Source of the DNA: Lysobacterales bacterium
GTDB taxonomy: Bacteria > Pseudomonadota > Gammaproteobacteria > Xanthomonadales > SZUA-36
Length of the DNA stretch: 64,000 nucleotides
Direction: 5' to 3'
Assembly: GCA_013042915.1 (NCBI GenBank)
Contig: JABDPF010000039.1
Coordinates: 1-64,000 of the forward strand
Shown here: positions 52,223-62,953 of the stretch, in pieces
Layout: each line of letters begins with the position of its first letter
How positions within the stretch are numbered: position 1 is the stretch's first letter
Made by a program: the position numbers and the translations under genes
The notes under the pieces: generated by a model
Told to the model about the DNA's origin: nothing
What the model saw: the letters and a program-made list of their open reading frames with translations, nothing else
The model's database searches: none

Positions 52223-53779
52223 ATGCTCCAGACCCAACCTCGCCAGTTCCGACCGTTCGTCTTGCTCGGCCTGCTCTGGCTCGCTGGCTGCGCCAGCCTG
52301 CCCGACGACCTGCAGCAGGAATACAGCCGAGGCTGGGACAGGCCCGGGGAAACCCTGCTGGGCTCAATCATCGCGGAGGCAGCGCCGGACGATCCGTCGC
52401 TGTCGGGTGTCGAACTGCTGTCCGAACCGGAACAGGCTTTTCGCACGCGGTTTGCCATCGCCCGCCTGGCCGAGAAAACCCTCGACCTGCAGTACTACCT
52501 TTGGAAAGGCGACCTGGCCGGCCAGTTGCTGATCTGGCGCGCCCTGGAAGCCGCGGACCGCGGCGTGCGGGTGCGCTTCCTGATCGACGATATTTACCAT
52601 AGCGGCCGAGATGACCTGTACGCACTGCTCGACAGCCATCCGCATTTCGAGGTGCGCCTGTTCAACCCGATGGCCAACCGGGGCGCCGGGCGCTATTTCA
52701 ATTACGCGCTGAACCGCAAGCACCTCAACCACCGAATGCACAACAAGATTTTCCTGGCGGACAATGCCGTCGCTGTGCTGGGCGGCCGCAATATCGGCAA
52801 CGATTATTTCGGCATCGACACCAACGCGAATTTCTTTGACCTCGACGTGCTCGCCACCGGCCAAGCGGCCCGGGAGGCGGGTCACGCCTTCGATGAGTAT
52901 TGGAACAGCCGCTACGCCGTTCCGATCACCGTGCTCGATGACAGGGTTCTCACGCCCGATGACCTGCAGGAAGCCCGTGGACGGCTGCAGCAGGCTATCG
53001 AACGCGTGGTGGAACTGCCCTACCACGTACACCTGGACCCGGACGATACCATCGACAAGCTGCGCGAATGGCGAGACCAACTGTCGTGGGTCGAAGCCCA
53101 CGTCGTGGTCGACCCGCTGGAGCGCTTCGAAGGACAGGGGCGTTCAGCCATCGTGGAGTTCAACGAGCATCACATAGCGGACATCGACGAGCAGTTCATG
53201 GCGCAGTCGGCTTACCTGATCCCCTCTCGCGAGGGCCTGGATCACATGAAGGAACTGGTCGACCGGGGCGTCCGGGTGCGCCTGCTGACGAACTCGCTGC
53301 AGTCCAACAACCACATCAGCGCGCATTCGGGCTATATGAAGTACCGCAAGGAGATCCTGCGGGCGGGTGCAGAACTGTACGAACTGAGACCAGATGCGGC
53401 GTTGAGGGAGCACTTCCGCGCCAACGAAAAGAACCACGAGGTCCCGGCGGGCATCCACACCAAGTCTTTTATCCTCGACGAAGACCAGGCGCTGATCGGC
53501 TCGTTCAATTTCGACCCACGCTCACGCGACCTGAATTCCGAAATCGGGCTTGTGATCAATGATGCCGAGTTCGCCCGCGAGGTGATGGCCGTCATGGAGA
53601 AAGACTTCCATCCGGAAAACAGTTACCGGCTGTTTCTCGACGAGAGCGAGAACCTGCGCTGGGAGATCATCAACCCGGACGGAAGCAAAACGATTTACAC
53701 CCGCGACCCCGGCGCCCCCTGGTGGCGCCGCGCAACGGCCCGTTTCCTCTCCTGGCTGCCCATCGAGGGCGACCTGTAG
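52223..53779 (+). CDS. phospholipase D / cardiolipin synthase ClsC-like lipoprotein
   Basis: A 518-residue protein with a lipoprotein signal (LLWLAGCASLP, Cys near 23) and two phospholipase D motifs: HNKIFLADN near residue 174 with GGRNIGNDYF, and HTKSFILDEDQ near 412 with GSFNFDPRS. The pair of HxKxxxxD motifs and length match ClsC (YmdC) which makes cardiolipin from phosphatidylglycerol plus phosphatidylethanolamine. The start at 52223 gives the signal; the longer frame upstream is not conserved. The stop codon is the first part of a REP-like sequence. Confidence 0.86.
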   Translation: MLQTQPRQFRPFVLLGLLWLAGCASLPDDLQQEYSRGWDRPGETLLGSIIAEAAPDDPSLSGVELLSEPEQAFRTRFAIARLAEKTLDLQYYLWKGDLAGQLLIWRALEAADRGVRVRFLIDDIYHSGRDDLYALLDSHPHFEVRLFNPMANRGAGRYFNYALNRKHLNHRMHNKIFLADNAVAVLGGRNIGNDYFGIDTNANFFDLDVLATGQAAREAGHAFDEYWNSRYAVPITVLDDRVLTPDDLQEARGRLQQAIERVVELPYHVHLDPDDTIDKLREWRDQLSWVEAHVVVDPLERFEGQGRSAIVEFNEHHIADIDEQFMAQSAYLIPSREGLDHMKELVDRGVRVRLLTNSLQSNNHISAHSGYMKYRKEILRAGAELYELRPDAALREHFRANEKNHEVPAGIHTKSFILDEDQALIGSFNFDPRSRDLNSEIGLVINDAEFAREVMAVMEKDFHPENSYRLFLDESENLRWEIINPDGSKTIYTRDPGAPWWRRATARFLSWLPIEGDL

Positions 53780-53800
53780 GAGCGACGCAAGTCGCGAAAG
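53775..53800. repeat. REP-like palindrome overlapping the clsC-like stop
   Basis: TGTAGGAGCGACGCAAGTCGCGA contains the hairpin GCGAC-GCAA-GTCGC. This is the layout of REP elements common in Xanthomonadales and pseudomonads (GTAGGAGCGnnnnnnnnCGC). It begins inside the gene: the stop codon TAG is part of it. Family identity is recognised from memory. Confidence 0.6.
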
Positions 53801-53865
53801 TCATTTCGGTTCAAGACATATTCTAGACTGACGGCAGAGTAGCTCGTCACGTTGAGTTCTTAACC

Positions 53866-53988
53866 CGGCCGGGGCTTCGTGTACCCCCTTCAAGGGGACG
53901 CTCCCTGGCGGGCACTTCCATGTGGCGCTCGGTCTGAGCCCGTCCAGGGCTCATACGCCCCTCGAAGGGGGTACACGAATCTCCGGCC
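53866..53988. repeat. long inverted-repeat element between convergent genes
   Basis: CGTGTACCCCCTTC (53878-53891) is the exact inverse of 53964-53977, and the flanks extend the imperfect stem to the outer GGCC pairs. The loop contains a second hairpin GAGCCC-GTCCA-GGGCTC. It lies between clsC-like and metF, which converge, so it may be a bidirectional terminator or a mobile palindromic unit. The rest of 53801-54078 holds nothing recognised. Confidence 0.65.
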
Positions 53989-54078
53989 TGGAGCTCATCT
54001 TTGAGAGGCGACCTGTTGAGGAAATCAAACTAGGCCGTGGTGCGACCGGGTTCAAGGAACCATAGTTGAAGCGCCAGG

Positions 54079-54918
54079 TCAGACGGGATTCAACCGCTGC
54101 CAGAGCTCCTTGCTCGCCTGGGCGCGGTTCAGGGTGTAGATGTGAAGCCCGGGCGCGCCGCCCTCCAGCAGGCGCTCGCACAGGCGGGTGACCACCTCCA
54201 GGCCGAAGGCGTGGATCGCTTCGGTATCTTCGCCGAAACCTTTCAGCCTGCGACGGATCCACTGCGGTATCTCGGCCCCGCACATTTGTGAAAAACGCGC
54301 AAGCTGGCGATAGTTAGTGATCGGCATGACGCCGGGGGTGATCGGGATGTCGATGCCGGACCGCCGTGCATCGTCGACGAAACTGAAATACGAATCGACG
54401 TTGTAGAAATACTGCGTAACGGCCCCGTCGGCGCCGGCTTCTACTTTTTGTTTGAAGAACAGCAGTTCCGAGGCGGGCGACTCCGACTCCGGGTGGAATT
54501 CCGGGTAACAGGCCACCTCGATGTGGAATGCGCTGCCGAATTCACGGCGGATGAAAGCGACCAGTTCGTTCGCATGGTCGAACGGACCGGTATTGCCGAC
54601 GCCCTCGGGCCGGTCGCCGCGCAACACGACCAGTCGGTCGATGCCTTTTTCGTGGTAATCGGCCAGCAGGGTGCGAAGCATTTCCTCGCTCTGCGCCATG
54701 CAGGAAATGTGGGGCGCAACCGGCACGGCCGTCTGGGCCGCGAGATCCAGGACCGTTTCGCGTGTCGACTCCAGGGTGGAACCACCGGCGCCGAAAGTCA
54801 CCGACAGATAGCTCGGATCCAGCGGCGCGAGTTCACGCCAGGTCGCGTCGAGGACGCGTTGCTGCGTCTCGGTCCGCGGCGGGAAAAACTCGAAGGATAT
54901 GTTCGGCTTGGCAGCCAT
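54079..54918 (-). CDS. metF: methylenetetrahydrofolate reductase
   Basis: A 279-residue flavoprotein TIM barrel with SFEFFPPRTE, VTFGAGGST and the FAD-binding LRGDRPEG, then ITPGVMPITNY. It reduces 5,10-methylene-THF to 5-methyl-THF, the methyl donor for methionine. It is the last of metK-ahcY-metF, separated from ahcY by 64 bases with a stable hairpin. Confidence 0.96.
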   Translation of the reverse strand: MAAKPNISFEFFPPRTETQQRVLDATWRELAPLDPSYLSVTFGAGGSTLESTRETVLDLAAQTAVPVAPHISCMAQSEEMLRTLLADYHEKGIDRLVVLRGDRPEGVGNTGPFDHANELVAFIRREFGSAFHIEVACYPEFHPESESPASELLFFKQKVEAGADGAVTQYFYNVDSYFSFVDDARRSGIDIPITPGVMPITNYRQLARFSQMCGAEIPQWIRRRLKGFGEDTEAIHAFGLEVVTRLCERLLEGGAPGLHIYTLNRAQASKELWQRLNPV

Positions 54919-54938
54919 CTGGGCGTCCTGCTCTTAGC

Positions 54939-54970
54939 GCACGGAAGGCCCGCAATCGGGCCTTCCGTGC
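54939..54970 (-). terminator. hairpin between ahcY and metF
   Basis: GCACGGAAGGCCCG (54939-54952) pairs without mismatch to 54957-54970 around CAAT. No T-run follows in either direction, so it may be an RNA stabiliser or weak terminator rather than a full stop before metF. Confidence 0.5.
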
Positions 54971-54982
54971 CTTTGGCCGGCT

Positions 54983-56413
54983 TCAGTAGCGGTAGTGGTC
55001 GGGCTTGTAGGGGCCTTCCACGGCCACGCCGATGTAGTCCGCCTGCTTCTTGCTGAGCTCGGTCAGCGAAGCGCCGATGCGATCGAGGTGCAGGACAGCG
55101 ACTTTCTCGTCCAGGTGCTTGGGCAGCACGTAGACTTGGTTGTCGTACTCGTCACCGTTGATCCACAACTCCATCTGCGCCAGCACCTGGTTGGTAAAGG
55201 AGGCGGACATCACGAAGCTTGGATGGCCGGTCGCACAACCCAGGTTCACCAGGCGACCCTCGGCCAGCAGGATGATGCGTTTGCCGTCGGGGAAGATCAC
55301 CTGGTCCACCTGTGGCTTGACGTTCTCCCAGTCGTATTTCTTGAGGCTGGCCACGTCGATTTCGTTGTCGAAGTGACCGATGTTGCAGACGATCGCCTGG
55401 TGCTTCATCGCGGCCATGTGATCATGATCGATCACGTGGTAATTACCCGTCGCGGTCACAAAGATATCTGCCAGGGGCGCGGCTTGCTCCAGCGTGACCA
55501 CGCGGAAACCCTCCATCGCGGCCTGCAGGGCGCAGATCGGGTCGATTTCCGTAATCCAGACGGTGGCGCCCAGGCCCTTGAGTGATTGCGCGCAGCCTTT
55601 GCCTACGTCCCCGTAACCGGCGACGACGGCAATCTTGCCCGCCACCATCACGTCGGTGGCGCGCTTGATGCCGTCAACCAGCGACTCGCGGCAACCGTAG
55701 AGGTTGTCGAACTTGGACTTCGTGACCGAATCGTTCACGTTGATGGCCGGAAACGGCAACTCGCCGGTCTTCGCCATGGTGTAGAGACGCTTGACGCCGG
55801 TCGTAGTTTCCTCGGTGACCCCCTGAATCTGTGACAGCGCCTTGCTGTACCAGCCTGGACGGGTGTCCAGCCGCTTGCGGATCGAGTTGAACAGGGCGAC
55901 CTCTTCCTCGCTCTCCGGGTTGTCCAAAACCGAGATGTCGTGCTCGGCCTTGGCGCCGAGATAGAGCAGCAGGGTAGCGTCGCCGCCGTCGTCGAGAATC
56001 ATGTTCGCGAAGTCTTCGTCCTTGTCACCCGGACCCCAGTTGAATACCTGATGCGTGAACTCCCAGTACTCCTCCAGCGATTCACCCTTGAAGGCAAACA
56101 CCGGGGTGCCACCCGCGGCGATGGCCGCAGCCGCGTGGTCCTGCGTGGAGTAAATGTTGCAGGAGGCCCAGCGCACATCGGCGCCGAGGTCGGCCAGGGT
56201 CTCAATCAGCATGGCCGTCTGGATGGTCATGTGCAGGCTGCCGGCGATGCGGGCGCCCTTCAGGGGTTGCTGGCCGCGGTATTCCTCGCGCAGCGCCATC
56301 AGGCCGGGCATCTCGGTCTCGGCAATGGCGATTTCCTTACGGCCGAACTCGGCCTGGCCTATGTCGGCGACGTGGTAGTCGTTTGTCTTCAGCTTCTCGA
56401 TTACAGCGCTCAT
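54983..56413 (-). CDS. ahcY: adenosylhomocysteinase
   Basis: A 476-residue S-adenosylhomocysteine hydrolase. The NAD-binding motif is [16 protein letters not shown], with [12 protein letters not shown] and the final [19 protein letters not shown]. It splits SAH to homocysteine and adenosine, preventing inhibition of methyltransferases. The start lies 25 bases from the metK stop. No SAH riboswitch fits in this short gap. Confidence 0.97.
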   Translation of the reverse strand: MSAVIEKLKTNDYHVADIGQAEFGRKEIAIAETEMPGLMALREEYRGQQPLKGARIAGSLHMTIQTAMLIETLADLGADVRWASCNIYSTQDHAAAAIAAGGTPVFAFKGESLEEYWEFTHQVFNWGPGDKDEDFANMILDDGGDATLLLYLGAKAEHDISVLDNPESEEEVALFNSIRKRLDTRPGWYSKALSQIQGVTEETTTGVKRLYTMAKTGELPFPAINVNDSVTKSKFDNLYGCRESLVDGIKRATDVMVAGKIAVVAGYGDVGKGCAQSLKGLGATVWITEIDPICALQAAMEGFRVVTLEQAAPLADIFVTATGNYHVIDHDHMAAMKHQAIVCNIGHFDNEIDVASLKKYDWENVKPQVDQVIFPDGKRIILLAEGRLVNLGCATGHPSFVMSASFTNQVLAQMELWINGDEYDNQVYVLPKHLDEKVAVLHLDRIGASLTELSKKQADYIGVAVEGPYKPDHYRY

Positions 56414-56438
56414 GATAATTCTCCAATTCTCGTAAGGG

Positions 56439-57602
<1,164 letters not shown>

Positions 57603-57661
57603 GGCACTCTTTCCTCTCTTCACGGACCCACTGTCGCGTGGGCCTGACTCAACTCAACAAG

Positions 57662-57690
57662 AAAAAACACCGCTCCTTCGAAGCAGTGTT
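57662..57690 (-). terminator. attenuator-like intrinsic terminator in the metK leader
   Basis: On the minus strand AACACTGCTTC pairs with GGAGCGGTGTT around GAA (11 bp) and is followed by TTTT. It sits about 60 bases before the metK start, between the divergent promoters, so it must act inside the metK leader. Confidence 0.8.
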
Positions 57691-57740
57691 CTGTGGCGTT
57701 ATCTCGCCATACACATCTTTCAATCAAGATATGAAGATAT
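57662..57740 (-). promoter_or_regulatory. metK 5' leader with three stacked hairpins (candidate attenuator/riboswitch)
   Basis: Reading left from about 57740: hairpin 1 CATATCTT-GATTGA-AAGATGTG (57112... as plus-strand 57712-57733), hairpin 2 TGGCG-AGATAA-CGCCA (57694-57709), then the terminator hairpin (57666-57690) with T-run. A -10-like element lies just upstream (57740-57755). Three successive helices ending in a terminator ahead of metK suggest regulated read-through, sensing SAM or a related signal. It does not look like the SAM or SAH riboswitch consensus I know. Confidence 0.45.
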
Positions 57741-57884
57741 AGTCTATACGAAGCCTTTTGAGAACGCAATTCCCGGCATATTTCGAACCAGGGGTGCGAT
57801 CTCATGACCAAGATGCTGGTGGGAAGGCTCCATAAACCCTAAAATTGCCTGCTATTGCGTTGCGGCACACAGCGAGAAAGGAAC

Positions 57885-59387
57885 ATGCATAGAACCCTTG
57901 CACAGGCACTCGTGGACAACTTCCTGGGGAATGCAGCCAGCTGGTACAAGCTGACCATCATCATCTTCCTGATCGCCAACCCCATCGTGCTGGCCGTGGC
58001 CGGGCCCTTCATCGCCGGGTGGCTGCTGGTCGGAGAGTTCATCTTCTGCCTGGCAATGGCGCTCAAATGTTACCCTCTGCAACCCGGTGGGTTGCTGGCG
58101 ATGCAGGCCGTGATTCTGAACTTGACGTCGCCGGGTACCGTCTTCCACGAGGCGGAGAATAATTTCGAAGTCATCATGCTGCTGATTTTCATGGTGGCCG
58201 GTATCTTTTTCCTCAAGGAACTGCTGCTCTACATCTTCACCAAGATCATGATCCGGGTGAAATCCAAGGTCCTGCTCTCGCTGATGTTTTCATTTGCGGC
58301 CGCGGTTCTGTCGGCATTCCTGGACGCACTGACCGTAACCGCCGTGATCATCGCGGTGGCGGCAGGGCTGTTCGGCATCTACCACAAGGTCACGTCGGGC
58401 AAAGGCTTTGACGACGACCACGATCACGCCGACGATTCGGGCATCGGTACCGAAACCCGAACCGATCTGGAGCAATTTCGCGCGTTCCTTCGTAACCTGA
58501 TGATGCACGGTGCGGTCGGAACGGCCCTGGGCGGCGTGTGCACCCTGGTGGGCGAGCCGCAGAACTTGCTGATTGGCGAGGTCGTCGGCTGGGAATTCAT
58601 CGAGTTTTTCGTGCGCGTGGCGCCTGTGAGCATGCCGGTGCTGGTCGTCGGACTGCTGACCTGCGTGGCCGTCGAGAAATTCAAAATTCTCAGCTACGGC
58701 ACCGAGATGCCAACGGCGGCGCGCCGGATTCTCGAAGAATACGACCGGCTCGAGGACGAGAAGCGCACACCGCAGCAGAAAGCGGCCCTGATCGTGCAGG
58801 CGCTGGTTGCCCTGTTCCTGGTCGTGGCGCTGGCCCTGCACTGGGCAGAAGTTGGCCTGATCGGTCTCGCGGTGATCGTGCTGGCGACCACCTTTACCGG
58901 CATCATCGAGGAGCACCGCCTGGGCCACGCGTTTGAGGAGGCGCTGCCGTTTACCGCCCTGCTGGTGGTGTTTTTCGCCATCGTGGGCGTGATCCACGAC
59001 CAGCACCTGTTCCTGCCGGTCATCAACTTCGTGTTCTCGCTGGACCAGGAAATGCAGGTGCCCGTGTTCTTCATGGCAAACGGTGTGCTCTCCGCCATTT
59101 CGGACAACGTGTTCGTGGCAACCGTGTACATCAACGAGGTTTATGCTGCGTTCGAGGCGGGCAACATCAGCCGCCAGCACTTCGAAGAATTGACGGTGGC
59201 CATTAACACCGGAACGAATATTCCATCGGTGGCTACACCCAATGGCCAGGCGGCATTCCTGTTCCTGCTGACCTCCGCGCTAGCGCCGGTCATCCGCCTG
59301 GGCTACGGACGAATGGTGCTGCTGGCCCTGCCGTACACGATCACGATGACCATCGCCGGCCTGCTGGCCACGATTTACCTGCTGTAA
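57885..59387 (+). CDS. nhaB: Na+/H+ antiporter NhaB
   Basis: A 500-residue, 12-segment membrane protein. NhaB features are the N-terminal [35 protein letters not shown], the loop with [27 protein letters not shown] and the final [18 protein letters not shown]. It exports Na+ in exchange for H+, important for salt tolerance. AGAAAGGAAC is the ribosome site of the ATG at 57885. Confidence 0.95.
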   Translation: MHRTLAQALVDNFLGNAASWYKLTIIIFLIANPIVLAVAGPFIAGWLLVGEFIFCLAMALKCYPLQPGGLLAMQAVILNLTSPGTVFHEAENNFEVIMLLIFMVAGIFFLKELLLYIFTKIMIRVKSKVLLSLMFSFAAAVLSAFLDALTVTAVIIAVAAGLFGIYHKVTSGKGFDDDHDHADDSGIGTETRTDLEQFRAFLRNLMMHGAVGTALGGVCTLVGEPQNLLIGEVVGWEFIEFFVRVAPVSMPVLVVGLLTCVAVEKFKILSYGTEMPTAARRILEEYDRLEDEKRTPQQKAALIVQALVALFLVVALALHWAEVGLIGLAVIVLATTFTGIIEEHRLGHAFEEALPFTALLVVFFAIVGVIHDQHLFLPVINFVFSLDQEMQVPVFFMANGVLSAISDNVFVATVYINEVYAAFEAGNISRQHFEELTVAINTGTNIPSVATPNGQAAFLFLLTSALAPVIRLGYGRMVLLALPYTITMTIAGLLATIYLL

Positions 59388-59397
59388 AGCGGGCTGC

Positions 59398-59817
59398 TTA
59401 CCAGCTACCGCTGTTCTCCATCGAGGCCCAGGGCTCGGTGGGGGACAGCGCCTCGCCCTTTTGCAACAACTCGATCGAGATCCCGTCGGGCGACCGTACG
59501 AAGGCCATGCGACCGTCTCGCGGTGGCCGGTTGATGGTGACCCCACCGTCGGCGAGGCGCTGGCAAGTGGCGTAGATATCGTCCACCCGGTAGGCCAGGT
59601 GGCCGAAGTTCCGCCCACCCCCGTAGTCCTCGGGATCCCAGTTGTAGGTGAGCTCGACCTGGGCGTCCTCGTCACCCGGTGCGGCGAGAAACACGAGGGT
59701 AAAGCGGCCTTGCGGCACATCTTTTCGCCGGACCTCGTCCAGACCGAGCAATTCGGTGTAGAAACGGAGGGATTTGTCAAGGTCGCTGACGCGGACCATG
59801 GTGTGCAGGTATTTCAT
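59398..59817 (-). CDS. gloA: lactoylglutathione lyase (glyoxalase I)
   Basis: A 139-residue VOC enzyme. Metal ligands are His in KYLHTMVRV, Glu in VELTYNW, His in FGHLAYRV and Glu in ISIELL. It turns the methylglyoxal-glutathione adduct into lactoylglutathione; lacking the long loops it is of the Ni/Co type as in E. coli. The ATG at 59817 follows GGAGAAGC. Confidence 0.94.
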   Translation of the reverse strand: MKYLHTMVRVSDLDKSLRFYTELLGLDEVRRKDVPQGRFTLVFLAAPGDEDAQVELTYNWDPEDYGGGRNFGHLAYRVDDIYATCQRLADGGVTINRPPRDGRMAFVRSPDGISIELLQKGEALSPTEPWASMENSGSW

Positions 59818-59867
59818 CCAGCTTCTCCGAGGGTTACGATGAGGCAAACCGTAACACGAAAATAGCC

Positions 59868-60299
59868 ATGAACGATCCTTCTCCCGGACCGCGCGCACGC
59901 CTCTTTCGCGAGTCAGCCATCCTGCAACTCAAACTGATTGCCGACGGCTTTCGCGACGCACTGCTGATTCCAGTTTCAATCATAGCGACCCTGTTCGGGC
60001 TGTTGCGGGGCGGCGAGGATTGCGATGAGGAATTCCAGCGTGTCATCAAGCTGGGGCGACGAAGCGAGCGCTGGATCAACCTGTTTGGGCAACAAAAGCC
60101 TCTAGGCCGCCAGGGCGGCTCGGCTGGACAGATGGACAGCATCATCGACCAGGTGGAGACGGTGGTCACCGAGCAGTACCGCAAAGGCAGGAGCAACGCG
60201 GAAGCGCGAAAGGCGGTACGCGATGCCATGGATGCGTCACGAGACGACCAGGCGACACCACCATCGGGGGAAACCCGACCGCCGATGACGGATCAGTAG
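59868..60299 (+). CDS. hypothetical membrane protein
   Basis: A 143-residue protein that I do not recognise. One hydrophobic stretch (residues about 31-48, [17 protein letters not shown]) suggests a membrane anchor. The middle is acidic/basic helical ([12 protein letters not shown]), and the tail is rich in Pro, Ser and charged residues. It overlaps the convergent CBS gene by 7 bases. Codon use is like the neighbours, so a real gene is likely. Confidence 0.7.
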   Translation: MNDPSPGPRARLFRESAILQLKLIADGFRDALLIPVSIIATLFGLLRGGEDCDEEFQRVIKLGRRSERWINLFGQQKPLGRQGGSAGQMDSIIDQVETVVTEQYRKGRSNAEARKAVRDAMDASRDDQATPPSGETRPPMTDQ

Positions 60300-60727
60300 T
60301 TGCCGGCGATGTAACCGGAGAGTTGCTCTACCTCGGCCTCTTTCTGGAGCAACAGGTGTTTGACCAGGTCCCCCTGCGAGACGATACCGACCATTTCTTC
60401 TTCGTCCATGATTACGAGATGGCGGCAACGACGCTCGGTCATCGTACCCATCGCGTCACGGCTGGACTCCTCCGGGGTGGCGGTAATCAGGGGTGAGGAC
60501 ATCACCTCGCTGATGGCCGTGTCGGTCGAGGACCGCCCTTCCAGGGCAATCTTTCGAAGGTAGTCGCGCTCGGTGAAGATCCCGATTGCCTTGTCGTTTT
60601 CGACGGCGACGACCGCGCCGATGTTCGCGTTGGACATCTTCTGGATCGCGTCTCGCACGGTGCTGTCACAGCTTACCGTGACGACACTACCGCCTTTTCT
60701 CTCCAGTACTTCGCTCAGGGTAGACAT
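60293..60727 (-). CDS. CBS domain pair protein
   Basis: A 144-residue cytoplasmic protein of two CBS motifs (AIQKMSNANIGAVVAVEND and AMGTMTERRCRHLVIMDEEEMVGIVSQGDLV). CBS pairs bind adenosine nucleotides such as AMP, ATP or SAM. As a stand-alone protein its role is regulation of an unknown partner. The end has a short Glu-rich helix. Confidence 0.88.
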   Translation of the reverse strand: MSTLSEVLERKGGSVVTVSCDSTVRDAIQKMSNANIGAVVAVENDKAIGIFTERDYLRKIALEGRSSTDTAISEVMSSPLITATPEESSRDAMGTMTERRCRHLVIMDEEEMVGIVSQGDLVKHLLLQKEAEVEQLSGYIAGNY

Positions 60728-60813
60728 CTTATTCTCCGCGCTGATGGCTTCGTTTCATTCTAGCGGTCCACGCGGATAAATAAAGCCCGTGAGCACCGTG
60801 GGACAATGTTTAA

Positions 60814-61101
60814 TCAGTCTTCCTTTCGGGAAACGACCTTGTATTCGGCGTCGATCACGCTGCCGTCGCCTTGGTCCCTGCTCTCTTCATCCGACGACAT
60901 CCTGCCCGAAGCCTCGAGCTTTCGGCGCAGCCACCAGAAGCGCAACTGGATCAGCACGAAGGCGACCAGCCCCACCGACAGCGCGACGGCCAGCAGAACG
61001 AAGCCGAAGAAGAACGCGCCGACAAGGGCCAGCAAGCCAAACAGCCCGGTCAACAGGCGCATCAGCGGGTTCATCGGCGGCGGTCCGATTTGATACTGCA
61101 T
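60814..61101 (-). CDS. small membrane protein of unknown function
   Basis: A 95-residue protein with a hydrophobic helical hairpin (residues about 14-56, rich in Leu, Val, Phe, Gly), then a basic WWLRRKLEASG and an acidic tail. AGGAG lies 6 bases before the ATG. It follows the SLC13 transporter gene by 9 bases, so it may be a small partner of that transporter. No family recognised. Confidence 0.7.
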   Translation of the reverse strand: MQYQIGPPPMNPLMRLLTGLFGLLALVGAFFFGFVLLAVALSVGLVAFVLIQLRFWWLRRKLEASGRMSSDEESRDQGDGSVIDAEYKVVSRKED

Positions 61102-61110
61102 CGCGTTCTC

Positions 61111-62949
61111 CTAAAAAACCAGGTTGACCATGGTCAGCATGACCACGATAAAGATTACGCTCATCGGGGTGCCTACCCGGATAAAATCGGCCACCCGGTA
61201 GCCGCCCGGCCCCATGATCAACGCGTTGACCTGGTGTGTCGGCAGGATGAACGCGTTCGAGGTTGAGAGCGCCACGATCAATGCGTACATGGTCGGACTG
61301 GCGCCGGTGGCCAGGGCAATACTGACCGCGATCGGCACCAGAATCGTCGTGGCACCCACGTTTGACATGACCAGGCTGAACACCGTGGCCAGCACGGCCA
61401 GCGCGACCTGGATGGCCAATTCCGGAACGTCACCGAGCACCACCATGATCTCCTGCGCAATCCAGGCAGCGGTGCTGGTGCGCTCCATCGCCAGGCCCAA
61501 GGGAATCAGGCTGGCCAGCAGGAAGACCGTCTTCCAACTCACGGACTCATAGGCCTCGTCGATGTTCAATACACCGCTCAACACCATGCCCATTGCGCCA
61601 ACCAGCAGCGAGACCGACAGGCGAAAGTCACTGAAGATAACAAGACTCATCGAGATGGCGAAGAACAGCAGCGCCCAACCGACCTTCTGCGGCCGCTGTT
61701 CTTCCTTGGGGATGTCGGTTGCCACCACGAAGTCACGTTCCTGGCTGACCGTGGACAGGTCTCTCCAGGTGCTGTGCGACACCAGACAATCGCCGGTTTC
61801 CAGTTCGATATCGCGCACGCTGTCGATGATCGCGTCGCCCCGCCGGTTGACGGCGAGCACGCTGATCCCGTACCGGGTTCTCAAGCGCGCCTCCCCGATC
61901 GTCTGTCCAACCAGCCGGGAGCCCGGCGGAATCACAACTTCTGATATGCCCGCCCGGCTCGGGTTGAAGAGGGCGCCGAACGTCCGGAGCCGCGGCTGAA
62001 CGCGGCATTCGTTGTCCAGAGCGAAGCGGCCCACGATCTCGCGAGTGCCCATCACCCCCAGGATCGTGCCGACCCAGATCATTTCGTCCGAGGGCGGCGC
62101 GAGGCGAGGCTTGTCCGTGTTGCGAATGGCCAGTAGCAGGGGCCCCCCTTCCATCTTCTCTGCATCGGCCACCGTCATGCCCACCAGGGGGCTGTCCACG
62201 GTGACCAGCAATTCGAAAAGGTCTCCCTCGATGCCGTAGACGTCCGCGAAGTATGCCTTGGTCTTGGCCGGCGCGCCGGTGGCCCGTTCGCGCGGCTTGG
62301 GCAGCAACAGGCTACCGACTGTCAGGAAATACAGGATGCCGGCGATGAGGAGCACGAAACCGACCGGGGTAACCGAGAACAGGTGAAAAGGCTCCAGCGT
62401 CGGCACGCCCGGCGGCAAGGTCTCGTTGGCGTTTAAAATCAGGTCGTTCAGCAGGATCAGCGGTGATGAGCCGACCATGGTCAATGTGCCGCCAAGGATC
62501 GCGCAGGTACCCATGGGCATCAGCAGCCTCGACAGGGGAATTTCGGTTCGCGAGGAAATGCGCGACATCACGGGCAGGAACAATGCGGTGGCGCCAACGT
62601 TCTGCATGATGCCGGAGATCAGTCCGACCGTTCCCGAAACCAGCGGAACGATCCGTCCCACCGTTTTGCCCCCGACCTTGAGTATCCACCTCGAGACGAC
62701 GGTCATGGCCCCGGTTCGGTCCAGTCCTGCACCCAGGATCATCACAGCGATGATGGAGATCACCGCGTTGGAGGCGAACCCGTTGAACAGGTCGCGCGAG
62801 GGAACCAGGCCGAGCAGGCCGATGGCCACCATGACCAGGATGGCCGCGATGTCGACGCGCACCAGTTCCGAGACGAACAGGCCGATGGTGGCGCTGAGCA
62901 CAATCAACACCAACACCATTTCCTGGGTTAGCTGGATGCCTCCCTCCAT
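61111..62949 (-). CDS. SLC13-family permease with two RCK_C (TrkA-C) domains
   Basis: A 612-residue transporter, with membrane bundles at about 10-215 and 400-612 and two central RCK_C domains at about 225-395 (VDSPLVGMTVADAEKMEG and PPGSRLVGQTIGEARLRTRYG). The membrane halves have the DASS motifs GTCAILGGTLTMVGSSP and the C-terminal NVGATTILVP. It carries dicarboxylates, sulfate or similar anions with Na+; the RCK_C domains would sense a ligand. The ATG at 62949 follows AGGAG. Confidence 0.9.
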   Translation of the reverse strand: MEGGIQLTQEMVLVLIVLSATIGLFVSELVRVDIAAILVMVAIGLLGLVPSRDLFNGFASNAVISIIAVMILGAGLDRTGAMTVVSRWILKVGGKTVGRIVPLVSGTVGLISGIMQNVGATALFLPVMSRISSRTEIPLSRLLMPMGTCAILGGTLTMVGSSPLILLNDLILNANETLPPGVPTLEPFHLFSVTPVGFVLLIAGILYFLTVGSLLLPKPRERATGAPAKTKAYFADVYGIEGDLFELLVTVDSPLVGMTVADAEKMEGGPLLLAIRNTDKPRLAPPSDEMIWVGTILGVMGTREIVGRFALDNECRVQPRLRTFGALFNPSRAGISEVVIPPGSRLVGQTIGEARLRTRYGISVLAVNRRGDAIIDSVRDIELETGDCLVSHSTWRDLSTVSQERDFVVATDIPKEEQRPQKVGWALLFFAISMSLVIFSDFRLSVSLLVGAMGMVLSGVLNIDEAYESVSWKTVFLLASLIPLGLAMERTSTAAWIAQEIMVVLGDVPELAIQVALAVLATVFSLVMSNVGATTILVPIAVSIALATGASPTMYALIVALSTSNAFILPTHQVNALIMGPGGYRVADFIRVGTPMSVIFIVVMLTMVNLVF

Positions 62950-62953
62950 CACT

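Noticed and set aside
56414-56438. SAH riboswitch in front of ahcY
   Set aside because: The gap to metK is only 25 bases, too short for the aptamer.
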